The notes: generated by a model from the sequence alone, not told the origin. A stretch of DNA of 8,769 nt from Sulfurovum sp. (GCA_026985755.1 JALSPX010000207.1:1-8769), one strand, 5' to 3'. Positions 1 through 6,273 are shown, numbered from the stretch's first letter. A program made the numbers and translations.

Positions 1-1
1 G

Positions 2-157
2 CAAGCAGCCTTTAAAAAAGGGGATTTGGTCAAACATAAAATCTTTGGTATCGGACGTGTACAAGCTGCCAATAAATCGGGTAAAGAGTATAAACTGCTT
101 ATTAATTTTGGTGGGAATAAAAAAGAGATATTGAGTTCTTTTGTGCAAAGTATTTAA
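2..157 (+). CDS. C-terminal end of UvrD/PcrA-type DNA helicase (partial, 5' end outside window)
   Basis: An open frame enters from the left edge and ends at TAA 155-157, giving 51 residues beginning QAAFKKGDLVKHKIFGIGRV. This matches the small basic Tudor-like domain that closes UvrD/PcrA superfamily 1A helicases, where a GDxVxHxxFGxGxV motif is followed by a short strand ending in INFxxxxKxxL; both parts are visible (GDLVKHKIFGIGRV, then INFGGNKKEIL). In the family this tail helps bind RNA polymerase and nucleic acid, while the ATPase motifs lie upstream and cannot be seen here. The stop codon shares its last A with the truB start (TAATG), so the two genes are probably transcribed and translated together. 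The subtype (UvrD, PcrA or Rep) cannot be decided from the tail. Confidence 0.8.
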   Translation, partial: QAAFKKGDLVKHKIFGIGRVQAANKSGKEYKLLINFGGNKKEILSSFVQSI

Positions 158-984
158 TGAATCGATTATTCGTCGTAAACAAACCAATATTCCGTACCTC
201 CAATGGCTATATGGGCTATGTTAAACGTAAGTATGGCACAAAAAAGGTAGGATTTTCAGGCACACTTGACCCATTTGCCACAGGCTGTCTTATTGTCGCT
301 ACAGGGCAATACACCAAACTCTTTCAATACCTCAAAAAAACACCCAAAAGCTACAAAGCCACCCTATGGCTAGGTGCGAACTCTCCTAGCCTCGATATAG
401 AGAAAATAGACAGCATTAAAGAAGTGGCGTGCTTTGATACGCAAACCATTAAAGAAACACTTGCATCTTTTATGGGGGAACTCACCTACTACCCTCCAAA
501 ATTTTGTGCCAAAAGAATCAATGGCAAACGTGCCTATGAACTTGCTCGTGCAGGAGAAGAGGTAGCCCTGAAAACTATTAGCTCTACCATATACGATATA
601 AAACTAATCAACTATAACCACCCCTTTGTACACTTTGAAGCCAAAGTATCTGAAGGCACCTATATACGCTCTTTGGGTGCACTTATAGCAGATAAACTAG
701 GTGTTGATGGTACACTTTCTAGCTTGCACCGCATACATGAGGGAGCATTTTATTATGATAATGAAAAAGCGATAAATCCTTTTGCACATCTGTGTATCCC
801 TGAAAATAGCTATACAGGAGATGAAAATGACATAGAGCTCGGTAAAAAACTTGACATTACTTGTTTTCAACATCAAAAAGACGGTATATATCTGCTGCAA
901 ACCAAAAACTTTTTTTCTATCATAGAAATTATTAATCATACAGTTCACTATAAATTGAATCGTATTGCAACATTTGAAAACTGA
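157..984 (+). CDS. truB: tRNA pseudouridine(55) synthase TruB
   Basis: The 275-residue protein isomerises uridine 55 in the T-loop of tRNAs to pseudouridine in the cytoplasm. The family signature GFSGTLDPFATG lies at residues 32-43, with catalytic Asp38 in the GTLDP core. Downstream are the conserved YPPKFCAKRINGKRAYELAR segment (about residues 112-131) and EGTYIRSLGALIADKLG (about 167-183), both typical of TruB. The C-terminal 50 or so residues are weakly conserved and there is no clear PUA domain, as is common in shorter epsilonproteobacterial TruBs. The ATG overlaps the upstream helicase stop by one base and has no obvious Shine-Dalgarno sequence, which suggests translational coupling. The usual downstream partner in relatives, csrA, is missing here and an outer membrane protein gene follows instead. 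Confidence 0.95.
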   Translation: MNRLFVVNKPIFRTSNGYMGYVKRKYGTKKVGFSGTLDPFATGCLIVATGQYTKLFQYLKKTPKSYKATLWLGANSPSLDIEKIDSIKEVACFDTQTIKETLASFMGELTYYPPKFCAKRINGKRAYELARAGEEVALKTISSTIYDIKLINYNHPFVHFEAKVSEGTYIRSLGALIADKLGVDGTLSSLHRIHEGAFYYDNEKAINPFAHLCIPENSYTGDENDIELGKKLDITCFQHQKDGIYLLQTKNFFSIIEIINHTVHYKLNRIATFEN

Positions 985-1008
985 GGTAATACTTTGTTAA
1001 TATTTATA

Positions 1009-1017
1009 TGCTATAAT
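1009..1017 (+). promoter_or_regulatory. Extended -10 promoter of the outer membrane barrel gene
   Basis: TGcTATAAT is an exact extended -10 element, 36 bases before the barrel ATG and in an A/T-rich stretch. The only -35-like hexamer (TTGTTA at 994-999) leaves 12 bases of spacing, too short to count. This fits epsilonproteobacterial sigma-70 promoters, which rely on the -10 box. The predicted start near 1024 gives a leader of about 30 bases. Confidence 0.6.
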
Positions 1018-1053
1018 ATGAATGTATAAATACTAAAACACAAGGAAAAAAAC

Positions 1054-1662
1054 ATGAATACAATTAAACTTTCAGCAGTAGCATTGCTACTCACATCAAC
1101 ATTTGCTCTCGCTGGTGGCGACCTTGCTCCAGTAGAGCCAGTCATTGAAACACCAGAAGTAGCAGAAGCAGCTCCAGCAAAAACTGGTTTTTATGCAGGT
1201 TTAGCATACTCTTGTATGCAACTTACTAAAGATACGCCAGATGAAGAATTTATGGGAAATGGTATCAGTGCATTAGCAGGATACAACTTCAATAAATTTA
1301 TAGGTGTTGAAGCTAGATATACAACTTCACTCGGTGATACTACATATACAACATGGAATAAAGATGAAGACAGCAATGTTGATTTATCAAACATCGCTAT
1401 CTATCTTAAACCACAATATTCATTTGGTACAGTGGGTCTATATGGATTAGTAGGGTATGGTCAAACAACTGCTGATGGTGATGACAAATATAGCGAAGCT
1501 GGTTTACAATATGGTGCGGGTGTAACAGCAAATGTAAACGAAAGCGTACAAGTATTTGTTGACTACAGAAGACTTTATGATGATGTAGACTTTGATGCTT
1601 CTGCACCAAATAGAGATGTAGCAGCTAACTCATGGTCATTAGGTGTAAACTACAACTTCTAG
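1054..1662 (+). CDS. Small outer membrane beta-barrel protein (OmpA-like transmembrane / OMP_b-brl type)
   Basis: This 202-residue precursor has a Sec signal peptide: a basic start, a hydrophobic core at residues 6-18 and a probable cut after Ala-Leu-Ala20. A Pro/Glu/Ala-rich spacer (residues 22-43) leads into a barrel of about 160 residues. Alternating strands are visible, for example GFYAGLAYSCM, GISALAGYNF, FIGVEARYTT, VGLYGLVGYG, AGLQYGAGVTANV, VQVFVDYRRLY and the closing SWSLGVNYNF. The terminal Phe is the BAM recognition residue expected of outer membrane barrels. Size and pattern fit an 8-strand barrel; no peptidoglycan-binding OmpA domain follows. It has an AAGGA ribosome site, its own promoter and a hairpin after the stop, so it is likely a single-gene unit. 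Specific function and ligand are unknown. It has one cysteine (Cys54) in the first strand. It occupies the position where related genomes carry csrA. Confidence 0.85.
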   Translation: MNTIKLSAVALLLTSTFALAGGDLAPVEPVIETPEVAEAAPAKTGFYAGLAYSCMQLTKDTPDEEFMGNGISALAGYNFNKFIGVEARYTTSLGDTTYTTWNKDEDSNVDLSNIAIYLKPQYSFGTVGLYGLVGYGQTTADGDDKYSEAGLQYGAGVTANVNESVQVFVDYRRLYDDVDFDASAPNRDVAANSWSLGVNYNF

Positions 1663-1670
1663 ACCTCAAC

Positions 1671-1691
1671 TTTCCCTCTTTTCGAGGGAAA
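1671..1691 (+). terminator. Hairpin terminator after the barrel gene
   Basis: TTTCCCTC at 1671-1678 pairs perfectly with GAGGGAAA at 1684-1691 across a TTTTC loop, starting 8 bases after the barrel stop. The T-rich run begins only near 1701. A second, overlapping hairpin (GAGGG 1684-1688 with CCCTC 1693-1697) sits closer to that run, so termination may use either stem. Confidence 0.65.
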
Positions 1692-1735
1692 CCCCTCTCA
1701 TTTTCTCTTTTTTTACTCCATTTCTTATTGTGCTA

Positions 1736-1744
1736 TGTTATAAT
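1736..1744 (+). promoter_or_regulatory. Extended -10 promoter of ispE
   Basis: TGtTATAAT is a perfect extended -10 box, 24 bases before the ispE ATG. The predicted start near 1751 leaves a short leader containing the AAGGA ribosome site at 1759-1763. No -35 box is evident. It implies that ispE is transcribed independently of the terminated barrel gene. Confidence 0.6.
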
Positions 1745-1768
1745 TGATATATTTTATCAAGGAATACT

Positions 1769-2542
1769 ATGTATAGTATCAAAGCCCATGCAAAAGTCAA
1801 TATCTTTCTTAAAATTACTGGACACAAAGATGGCTACCATACATTACTATCTCGCTTTATGCGTGTGGAAGATTTGTACGATACCATAGATTTTGTACCT
1901 TGTGATTGTGATACTTTTACCATAGAGGGTTGTGAAGGAGTACCACTACAATCCAATACTATATACAAAGCATACAAAGTCCTCAATGACTGTACAGGTG
2001 ACCTAGATATCCTCAATTTTTTCTATAAACATAAAGTAGTTGTAACCAAACGTATACCTAGTCAAGCAGGATTAGGAGGTGGCAGTTCAGATGCAGCTGC
2101 ATTTATGCGTTTAGTCAAAGAGGTATGTAACCTTATGATCACTACAGAAGCGTTAGCAAAACTAGGCAGTACCATAGGTGCTGATTTACCTTTCTTTATC
2201 TACAACTATCCCTCGGCAAATGTTTCTGGATTTGGAGAAATAGTAGAGCCCTTTGATGAAGTCCCATTAGATTTAGAACTCTATACGCCTGACATAGGTT
2301 GTGACACATCTGTCGTGTATAAAACATTTCATCAATATCTATTATCTGATATTAATCTGTGTTCATTTATGGGTTGGGAAAAACTGGATTCTAAAACACT
2401 CTTGAAAATGATAGATGACCCTATCATACTCAATGACCTTTATGCTGCTTCCACCATTGCATATCCCATGCTCGAAGAACTTGCACCTAAAAACTGGTTT
2501 TTTTCAGGAAGTGGCAGTACTTTTTTTAAAATACGAAGCTAG
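1769..2542 (+). CDS. ispE: 4-diphosphocytidyl-2-C-methyl-D-erythritol kinase IspE
   Basis: This cytoplasmic GHMP-family kinase phosphorylates the 2-hydroxyl of CDP-methylerythritol with ATP, the fourth step of the MEP route to isoprenoid precursors. The 257-residue protein shows AKVN with catalytic Lys9 near the N-terminus, the glycine-rich ATP loop PSQAGLGGGSSDAAA at residues 97-111, the catalytic aspartate in IGADLPFFI (Asp139), and the C-terminal GHMP motif FSGSGST at 245-251. Length is normal to slightly short. The start is supported by AAGGAA 5 bases upstream and by the motif at residues 6-11. The gene has its own promoter. In Helicobacter, as I recall, ispE is followed directly by smpB; here smpB lies about 5.5 kb further on, behind an inserted block. 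Confidence 0.95.
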   Translation: MYSIKAHAKVNIFLKITGHKDGYHTLLSRFMRVEDLYDTIDFVPCDCDTFTIEGCEGVPLQSNTIYKAYKVLNDCTGDLDILNFFYKHKVVVTKRIPSQAGLGGGSSDAAAFMRLVKEVCNLMITTEALAKLGSTIGADLPFFIYNYPSANVSGFGEIVEPFDEVPLDLELYTPDIGCDTSVVYKTFHQYLLSDINLCSFMGWEKLDSKTLLKMIDDPIILNDLYAASTIAYPMLEELAPKNWFFSGSGSTFFKIRS

Positions 2543-2579
2543 ATTGAGCCATATCAATACACTTTTAAAAAATACTCGT

Positions 2580-2585
2580 TATAAT
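2580..2585 (+). promoter_or_regulatory. Putative -10 box of the desaturase gene
   Basis: TATAAT lies 27 bases before the preferred desaturase ATG within an A/T-rich 70-base gap after ispE. It lacks the TGn extension and a clear -35 box, so it is less certain than the other promoters in the window. Its position also argues against a desaturase start inside ispE. Confidence 0.45.
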
Positions 2586-2612
2586 AAAAATAATCAAACA
2601 AAAAGAGTCTCT

Positions 2613-3578
2613 ATGTCAATACCCCAAAGCTATCCTGATGCCTTCGATGAACTAAAAACCCAAGTACGAGAAGCAGGTCTACTTGACCGTGTACCTGTAC
2701 GAGGAACTATAGAGATGATTGCAGTCCTTCTCTCTATGGTAGTCGCCCTTGCTACAGCACCTTTGTGGCACCCTATTCTCTTGGGACTCTTTATTACACT
2801 TGTGATGACACGTTCAGTCTTTGTGTCTCATGATGTACTTCATACACAGTATTTTAAAAACAAGTCACTCTCTAAAAAATTAAGTTATCCTTTTTCAGCA
2901 TTTATCATATCAAACTCATCTTCTTGGTGGGACTATAAACATAATGTCAATCACCATACCTACTGTAACATTATAGAAAAAGATGAAGATATTCGTGCAT
3001 TAGATGGTGCCTTTACACACAATGCAAAAGGAAACAGTCCTTTTTTAAAAAAGTACAAACATCTTATCTTTTGGGGCGCACAATTTTTTATGTTTCCTGC
3101 ATTTATTGCCCAGTCTTACAAATTTGTCATCAAACGTAAACTATGGGGTGAATTTGCACTTATGTTGATGCATTGGCCACTCATATGGGGGACACTCTTC
3201 TACCAAATCGGTGTATTGAATACTCTTATTGTAGCACTGACTGTAAATTTCACACTCTCCCCTTGGCTCTCTTTTGGTTTTATTACCAATCACTTAGGGT
3301 GTGAGACATTCAATGAAGAAGAAGCCAAAAATTTCTCATGGATGGAACTACAAATGAGAGGAAGTCGTTCTCTCACTGGTGGTGCATTTATACATTGGTT
3401 TTATGGTGGACTTAACACACAGATTGAACATCACCTTTTTCCTAAAGCCCCGAGGTTTAATCTACTTAAAGTCCAAAAAATGACCAAAGCATTTGCAAAA
3501 AAATATGATATTTTCTATTTTGAAACCACACCATTAGTAGCATATATACAAATAAATAACGCATTAAAAGAGTATTAG
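2613..3578 (+). CDS. Membrane fatty acid desaturase (acyl-lipid/front-end-like, no cytochrome b5 domain)
   Basis: The 321-residue integral membrane protein is expected to introduce a double bond into fatty acyl chains using a di-iron centre, oxygen and an external electron donor. All three histidine boxes are present: HDVLH (residues 73-77), HNVNHH (110-115) and QIEHH (270-274). The first histidine of box 3 is replaced by Gln, as in front-end (delta-5/6-type) and some acyl-lipid desaturases. Hydrophobic spans lie around residues 33-66, 152-168, 180-200 and 203-225. The start chosen is the ATG at 2613, with AAAAGAG 5 bases upstream and a -10 box before it. The frame stays open back to 2415 inside ispE, but that extension is lysine- and asparagine-rich and unlike the family. 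Likely role is membrane fluidity adjustment; regioselectivity cannot be read from the sequence. The next gene starts 29 bases later, so they may be co-transcribed. Confidence 0.85.
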   Translation: MSIPQSYPDAFDELKTQVREAGLLDRVPVRGTIEMIAVLLSMVVALATAPLWHPILLGLFITLVMTRSVFVSHDVLHTQYFKNKSLSKKLSYPFSAFIISNSSSWWDYKHNVNHHTYCNIIEKDEDIRALDGAFTHNAKGNSPFLKKYKHLIFWGAQFFMFPAFIAQSYKFVIKRKLWGEFALMLMHWPLIWGTLFYQIGVLNTLIVALTVNFTLSPWLSFGFITNHLGCETFNEEEAKNFSWMELQMRGSRSLTGGAFIHWFYGGLNTQIEHHLFPKAPRFNLLKVQKMTKAFAKKYDIFYFETTPLVAYIQINNALKEY

Positions 3579-3607
3579 ATACCCTATTAAAAAAGTAAGG
3601 AGTTGTC

Positions 3608-4564
3608 ATGGAAAAACAAAGTATATTCAAAAAGATAGATGCACTTTATACAAAGGCCTCAAAAGCCATTATTGGTAAGATATCCCATGATGGAGATGGC
3701 TCTAGTAATATACAAAATGATACACAAACAAAAGGTATATTACAATCTATAAAAGATGTTACCCAAAACAATCTAACAAAAATAAAGCAAGTAGGGTTAA
3801 AAAAGACCCTACTCACTATGGGTACACCACCTGATGAAAAAAGATTTCTTTACACAGAAGTTGTCAAACGAGAAAAACAAGAGGCAAAAGAGAGAGCAAA
3901 AATTGCTAGAGAGAAAACAAAAAAAACAAAAGCTACTGCAAGCAGCAGCACTAAGAAGAAAACTGCTACAACCACAACAAATACCTCAACTCAGACAAAT
4001 AAAGCTGAAACAAAGACTACAATAAAAGCATCTACCAAAAAATCTGTAACGAAAAAAACCGCTACGAAAAAACCTACAAAAAAGCAAGCAACAAGTACTA
4101 CAAAAAAAGCTTCATCAAGTACTAAAAAACCTACTTCCCAAAAAACAACGGAAACAAAAAGTACAACAAAAAAGAAAAATGTCACTAAAACGACAGCAAC
4201 AACAAAATCTACCACAAGCAAAAAAGCCTCAAAAAGAGAGGAAAAAATTGCACTTTACATTAAAGATATCAAAAAACATTATGGTGAAGTAGATGAAGCC
4301 TTTGTAGCTATTATTGTCAAAAACCTTGGACCCTCTATCTATAGAAAAGATGCAGAACTTGTCTCTTGTTCTAACTCTAAAGAACTCGATACTGTACGTA
4401 AAAATTTCCTGATGAAAAAATTAGGTATTAATGCAAGCAAAGCTGTATTAGATGCTGCTATACAAGAAGTATGTGAAGAGCTCAAAGGTGTACGTACGAA
4501 ATACCGTGCAACTTTCTACTATAGCCTAGCGAAGAAATTTAAAAAAGAGTCTGTACTTAGCTAA
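3608..4564 (+). CDS. Histone H1-like Lys/Thr-rich protein with C-terminal DUF2853 domain
   Basis: This 318-residue protein has three parts. Residues 1-100 form a mostly helical charged region ending in a strongly basic stretch (VVKREKQEAKERAKIAREK). Residues 101-210 are almost only Lys, Thr, Ser and Ala in irregular TKK/STKK/ATKK units, like eukaryotic H1 tails and bacterial AlgP/Hc1-type proteins. Residues 211-315 match DUF2853 (PF11015) as I recall it, with YIKDIKKHYG, NLGPSIYRKDAELVSCS, VRKNFLMKKLG, LDAAIQEVCEEL and KYRATFYYSLAKKFKKES. DUF2853 proteins are usually about 110 residues and stand alone, so the long basic leader is unusual. The tail suggests DNA or other polyanion binding, which is inference. 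AAGGAG lies 5 bases before the ATG. It probably follows the desaturase on one transcript. Its stop overlaps the stop of the converging VF530 gene. Confidence 0.8.
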   Translation: MEKQSIFKKIDALYTKASKAIIGKISHDGDGSSNIQNDTQTKGILQSIKDVTQNNLTKIKQVGLKKTLLTMGTPPDEKRFLYTEVVKREKQEAKERAKIAREKTKKTKATASSSTKKKTATTTTNTSTQTNKAETKTTIKASTKKSVTKKTATKKPTKKQATSTTKKASSSTKKPTSQKTTETKSTTKKKNVTKTTATTKSTTSKKASKREEKIALYIKDIKKHYGEVDEAFVAIIVKNLGPSIYRKDAELVSCSNSKELDTVRKNFLMKKLGINASKAVLDAAIQEVCEELKGVRTKYRATFYYSLAKKFKKESVLS

Positions 4565-4791
4565 TCCCTCTTTTCAATCATCTCCAAATACAGCTTTTCC
4601 ACCTTGGCTCTAGCCCAAGGTGTCTTTCTTAAGAACTTCAGACAAGACTTAATACTTGGATTACTGTGAAAACAATTGATTCTTATACGTCTATCTAGTT
4701 CATCCCAACCATAGTGTGCTTCTAACTCTTCTAAAATCTGCACTAGTTTTATTCCGTGCATAGGGTTGTTTTTGTGTGGATTTTTTTCCAA
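4561..4791 (-). CDS. VF530 (DUF2132) family putative DNA-binding protein
   Basis: The 76-residue protein carries the full VF530 signature: NNPMHGIKL (residues 8-16), ILEELEAHYGWDELDRRI, then INCFHSNPSIKSCLKFLRKTPWARAKVE. The family is named for a Vibrio fischeri protein with a solved helical fold and is described as DNA-binding, but its physiological role is unknown. The start is TTG at 4791, 4 bases after the upstream stop. An in-frame TAA lies at 4801-4803 and the first ATG (residue 11) would cut into the conserved NNPxHG motif. There is no clear Shine-Dalgarno sequence, so translation is probably coupled to the gene before it. It is the last gene of the yfdX-hsp20 run. Its stop overlaps that of the opposite DUF2853 gene by 4 bases. 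Confidence 0.88.
   Translation of the reverse strand: MEKNPHKNNPMHGIKLVQILEELEAHYGWDELDRRIRINCFHSNPSIKSCLKFLRKTPWARAKVEKLYLEMIEKRD
4600..4622 (+). terminator. Inverted repeat inside the VF530 gene, possible terminator for the opposing plus-strand transcript
   Basis: CACCTTGG at 4600-4607 pairs perfectly with CCAAGGTG at 4615-4622 across a 7-base loop. On the plus strand it lies 36 bases after the DUF2853 stop and is followed by TCTTTCTT, so it could end that transcript. It also encodes the conserved TPWARAKV segment of VF530, so the symmetry may be accidental. Confidence 0.35.
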
Positions 4792-4795
4792 AAAC

Positions 4796-5371
4796 TTACT
4801 TTATATTTGCCATAATTTGCTCTCTGATTTGTTTGGTACTATGTTCACTCTCTGCATCTAATTCACCTACCAAATCTGCCCGAATATATATAGTCAATCT
4901 TGCCAATGCTTCAGAAATAAGTGTACTGTCTTCTGTACTTACATGCCTGTCACTTGCAATACTTTCATTAAAAACATTTAAAAAATTTCTATACTCTTTG
5001 AGGACTTCAGGAGATGCAAAGATAGCCAAACGATGGGTATTAAATTTTAGTCTAGTCAACTCTTTGTATGTGACATCTTCTTTTATTACCATTTCTTCGA
5101 GCGTATCAATGAGATTTTGATACGTCTCAGTCTTGAGATCAATAAATTTTACACTCTGTTCTTTTTCTAATTCGACAGATGTCTGCTTATTGAGCAGTAG
5201 CGCAGTAATTAAAATGGTTGCAATGGTCCCAAGTACAATCAATATAATCTCTTGCGTAAAAGGCATAGTATCTGCCATCTTATAACTCAAACGGAGGAAA
5301 AAATATCCTCCCACAAATACTACTGCACTCAGTGCCATCAATACAATATTACTTTTAAACCATTTTTTCAA
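4796..5371 (-). CDS. Two-helix inner membrane protein of unknown family
   Basis: I do not recognise a named family for this 191-residue protein. Two hydrophobic spans (residues 8-28 and 40-61) flank a short loop. The basic N-terminus (KKWFK) and the Lys/Glu-rich region after the second helix predict both ends in the cytoplasm. Residues 63-188 form a helical soluble domain, with patterns such as LTRLKFNTHRLAIFASPEVLKEYRNF and ALARLTIYIRADL. These resemble the helical domains of assorted uncharacterised membrane proteins, but the resemblance is from memory and weak. The start is TTG at 5371; an in-frame TAG lies two codons upstream and the next Met is residue 12, inside the first helix. The ribosome site is a weak AAGAG. 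The gene lies 22 bases after the second hsp20 and 4 before VF530, so a membrane-side stress role is plausible but unproven. Confidence 0.7.
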   Translation of the reverse strand: MKKWFKSNIVLMALSAVVFVGGYFFLRLSYKMADTMPFTQEIILIVLGTIATILITALLLNKQTSVELEKEQSVKFIDLKTETYQNLIDTLEEMVIKEDVTYKELTRLKFNTHRLAIFASPEVLKEYRNFLNVFNESIASDRHVSTEDSTLISEALARLTIYIRADLVGELDAESEHSTKQIREQIMANIK

Positions 5372-5393
5372 TATCTACTCTTTTTTATTTATT

Positions 5394-5819
5394 TTATTTA
5401 ACTGAAATGCTTTTTGCTTTACGTGATTCTTCTTTTTCCAAAGTCACGTAGAGTCTGCCATCTTCATATTTTGCGTCTACCTTAGAAGTATCTATCCCCT
5501 CTGGCAACACAAAACTTCTGCTAATCATACCAAAATTACTCTCACAAAGGTAATAGTCTTCTTTTTTTACTTCATTTTTCATTTTACGTACTGCTTTAAT
5601 CGTCAAGATATTATCTTCTACCTGAAGTTCGATATCTTCTTTTTTCACACCAGGCAAATCTATCTCTATGTTAAAACCATCATTTCCTTTTTTTGCCAAA
5701 TTTGCAAAAGGCAAATGGCTTGCAACATTTGCAAAAGCATCTTTTGCAACTTCGATTCCATGTTCTACTGTCTCTTCTAGGTTTTTACCTATCTCTTTTG
5801 CTGTATTTACAAGTTCCAT
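5394..5819 (-). CDS. Divergent Hsp20/alpha-crystallin small heat-shock protein (second copy)
   Basis: The 141-residue protein is an ATP-independent holdase-type chaperone. The alpha-crystallin domain spans about residues 48-133, with EIDLPGVKKEDIEL, NILTIKAVRK, FGMISRSFVLPE and DGRLYVTLEK. The C-terminal I-x-V anchor is present (Ile138-Ser-Val140). The N-terminal arm is not the usual one: residues 1-45 form a long amphipathic, charged helix (ELVNTAKEIGKNLEETVEHG and onward) rather than the aromatic arm of the upstream copy, which may change oligomer size, partner choice or membrane contact. Two adjacent ATGs exist (5822 and 5819). AGGAGG leaves only 2 bases before the first but 5 before the second, so 5819 is chosen. 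That ribosome site overlaps the preceding stop codon. The gene lies directly after the first hsp20, and the two probably arose by old duplication. Confidence 0.9.
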   Translation of the reverse strand: MELVNTAKEIGKNLEETVEHGIEVAKDAFANVASHLPFANLAKKGNDGFNIEIDLPGVKKEDIELQVEDNILTIKAVRKMKNEVKKEDYYLCESNFGMISRSFVLPEGIDTSKVDAKYEDGRLYVTLEKEESRKAKSISVK

Positions 5820-5824
5820 CATAA

Positions 5825-5830
5825 CCTCCT
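5825..5830 (-). promoter_or_regulatory. AGGAGG ribosome site deciding the second hsp20 start
   Basis: A perfect anti-16S match whose first A is the last base of the upstream hsp20 stop codon. It leaves 2 bases to ATG 5822 and 5 to ATG 5819, favouring the inner start. The overlap with the stop points to coupled translation of the two chaperones. It is the strongest ribosome site in the operon. Confidence 0.6.
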
Positions 5831-6273
5831 TATTTAATCTCTATTTTTTTAGGTTTTGTCTCTTCAACTTTTAGCTTAGGAATAATCACTTCAAGTACAC
5901 CATCTTTCGATTCTGCATGAATATTTTCTACATCTATCTTCTCAGGCAATGTAAAACTTCTGCTGAACTTACCATAGACAGATTCTACTTTATAGTAGTC
6001 ATCCTCTTTAACCTCATCTTTGAGTTTACGTTCTCCTGAAATCGTTAAAATATTATCTTCAGTGGTAATCTCAATATCTTCTTTTTTAATCCCTGGTAGG
6101 TCTAATTCTACATGGTAGGCATACTCACCTTCACGTGTATTGACCACAGGTACAAAAGAAGAGATAACACCCTCTTCTTTTACTTCATCAAGCTGGCTAA
6201 GCAGTTGTTGCATGACATCAAAGCTACGTTTGACGCCTGTTCTATTGTATGGATTATATCTTGTTACTAACAT
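5830..6273 (-). CDS. Hsp20/alpha-crystallin small heat-shock protein (first copy)
   Basis: This 147-residue class A-like bacterial small heat-shock protein is expected to hold unfolding cytoplasmic proteins until ATP-driven chaperones refold them. The N-terminal arm (MLVTRYNPYNR, then FDVMQQLLSQLDEV) is typical of the family. The alpha-crystallin domain covers about residues 50-134 and shows HVELDLPGIKKEDIEI, NILTISGERK, YGKFSRSFTLPE and KDGVLEVIIPK. The C-terminal I-x-I anchor is Ile144-Glu-Ile146. AAGGAG lies 6 bases before the ATG, in the 12-base gap after yfdX, so the gene is read from the yfdX promoter. No CIRCE element or separate promoter is visible at the gene itself. Compared with the following copy this is the conventional member of the pair. 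Confidence 0.95.
   Translation of the reverse strand: MLVTRYNPYNRTGVKRSFDVMQQLLSQLDEVKEEGVISSFVPVVNTREGEYAYHVELDLPGIKKEDIEITTEDNILTISGERKLKDEVKEDDYYKVESVYGKFSRSFTLPEKIDVENIHAESKDGVLEVIIPKLKVEETKPKKIEIK

Noticed and set aside
1632..1889. Plus-strand frame spanning the barrel end, hairpin and ispE start
   Set aside because: It runs through a terminator and promoter and overlaps two well-supported genes in other frames.
2415..2612. Upstream in-frame extension of the desaturase into ispE
   Set aside because: The 66 extra residues lie inside ispE in another frame, look unlike the family and precede a TATAAT box; the ATG at 2613 has a ribosome site and gives a normal N-terminus.
3991..4221. Minus-strand frame encoding a Val/Phe-rich hydrophobic peptide
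   Set aside because: It is the antisense of the Lys/Thr codon-rich tail, whose base composition automatically yields Val/Phe/Leu; no ribosome site or promoter.
3908..4237. Possible tandem DNA repeat or CRISPR-like array in the Lys/Thr-rich stretch
   Set aside because: Units such as aaaaaa and actaca recur irregularly with no fixed period or spacer; it is coding low complexity in a single open frame.
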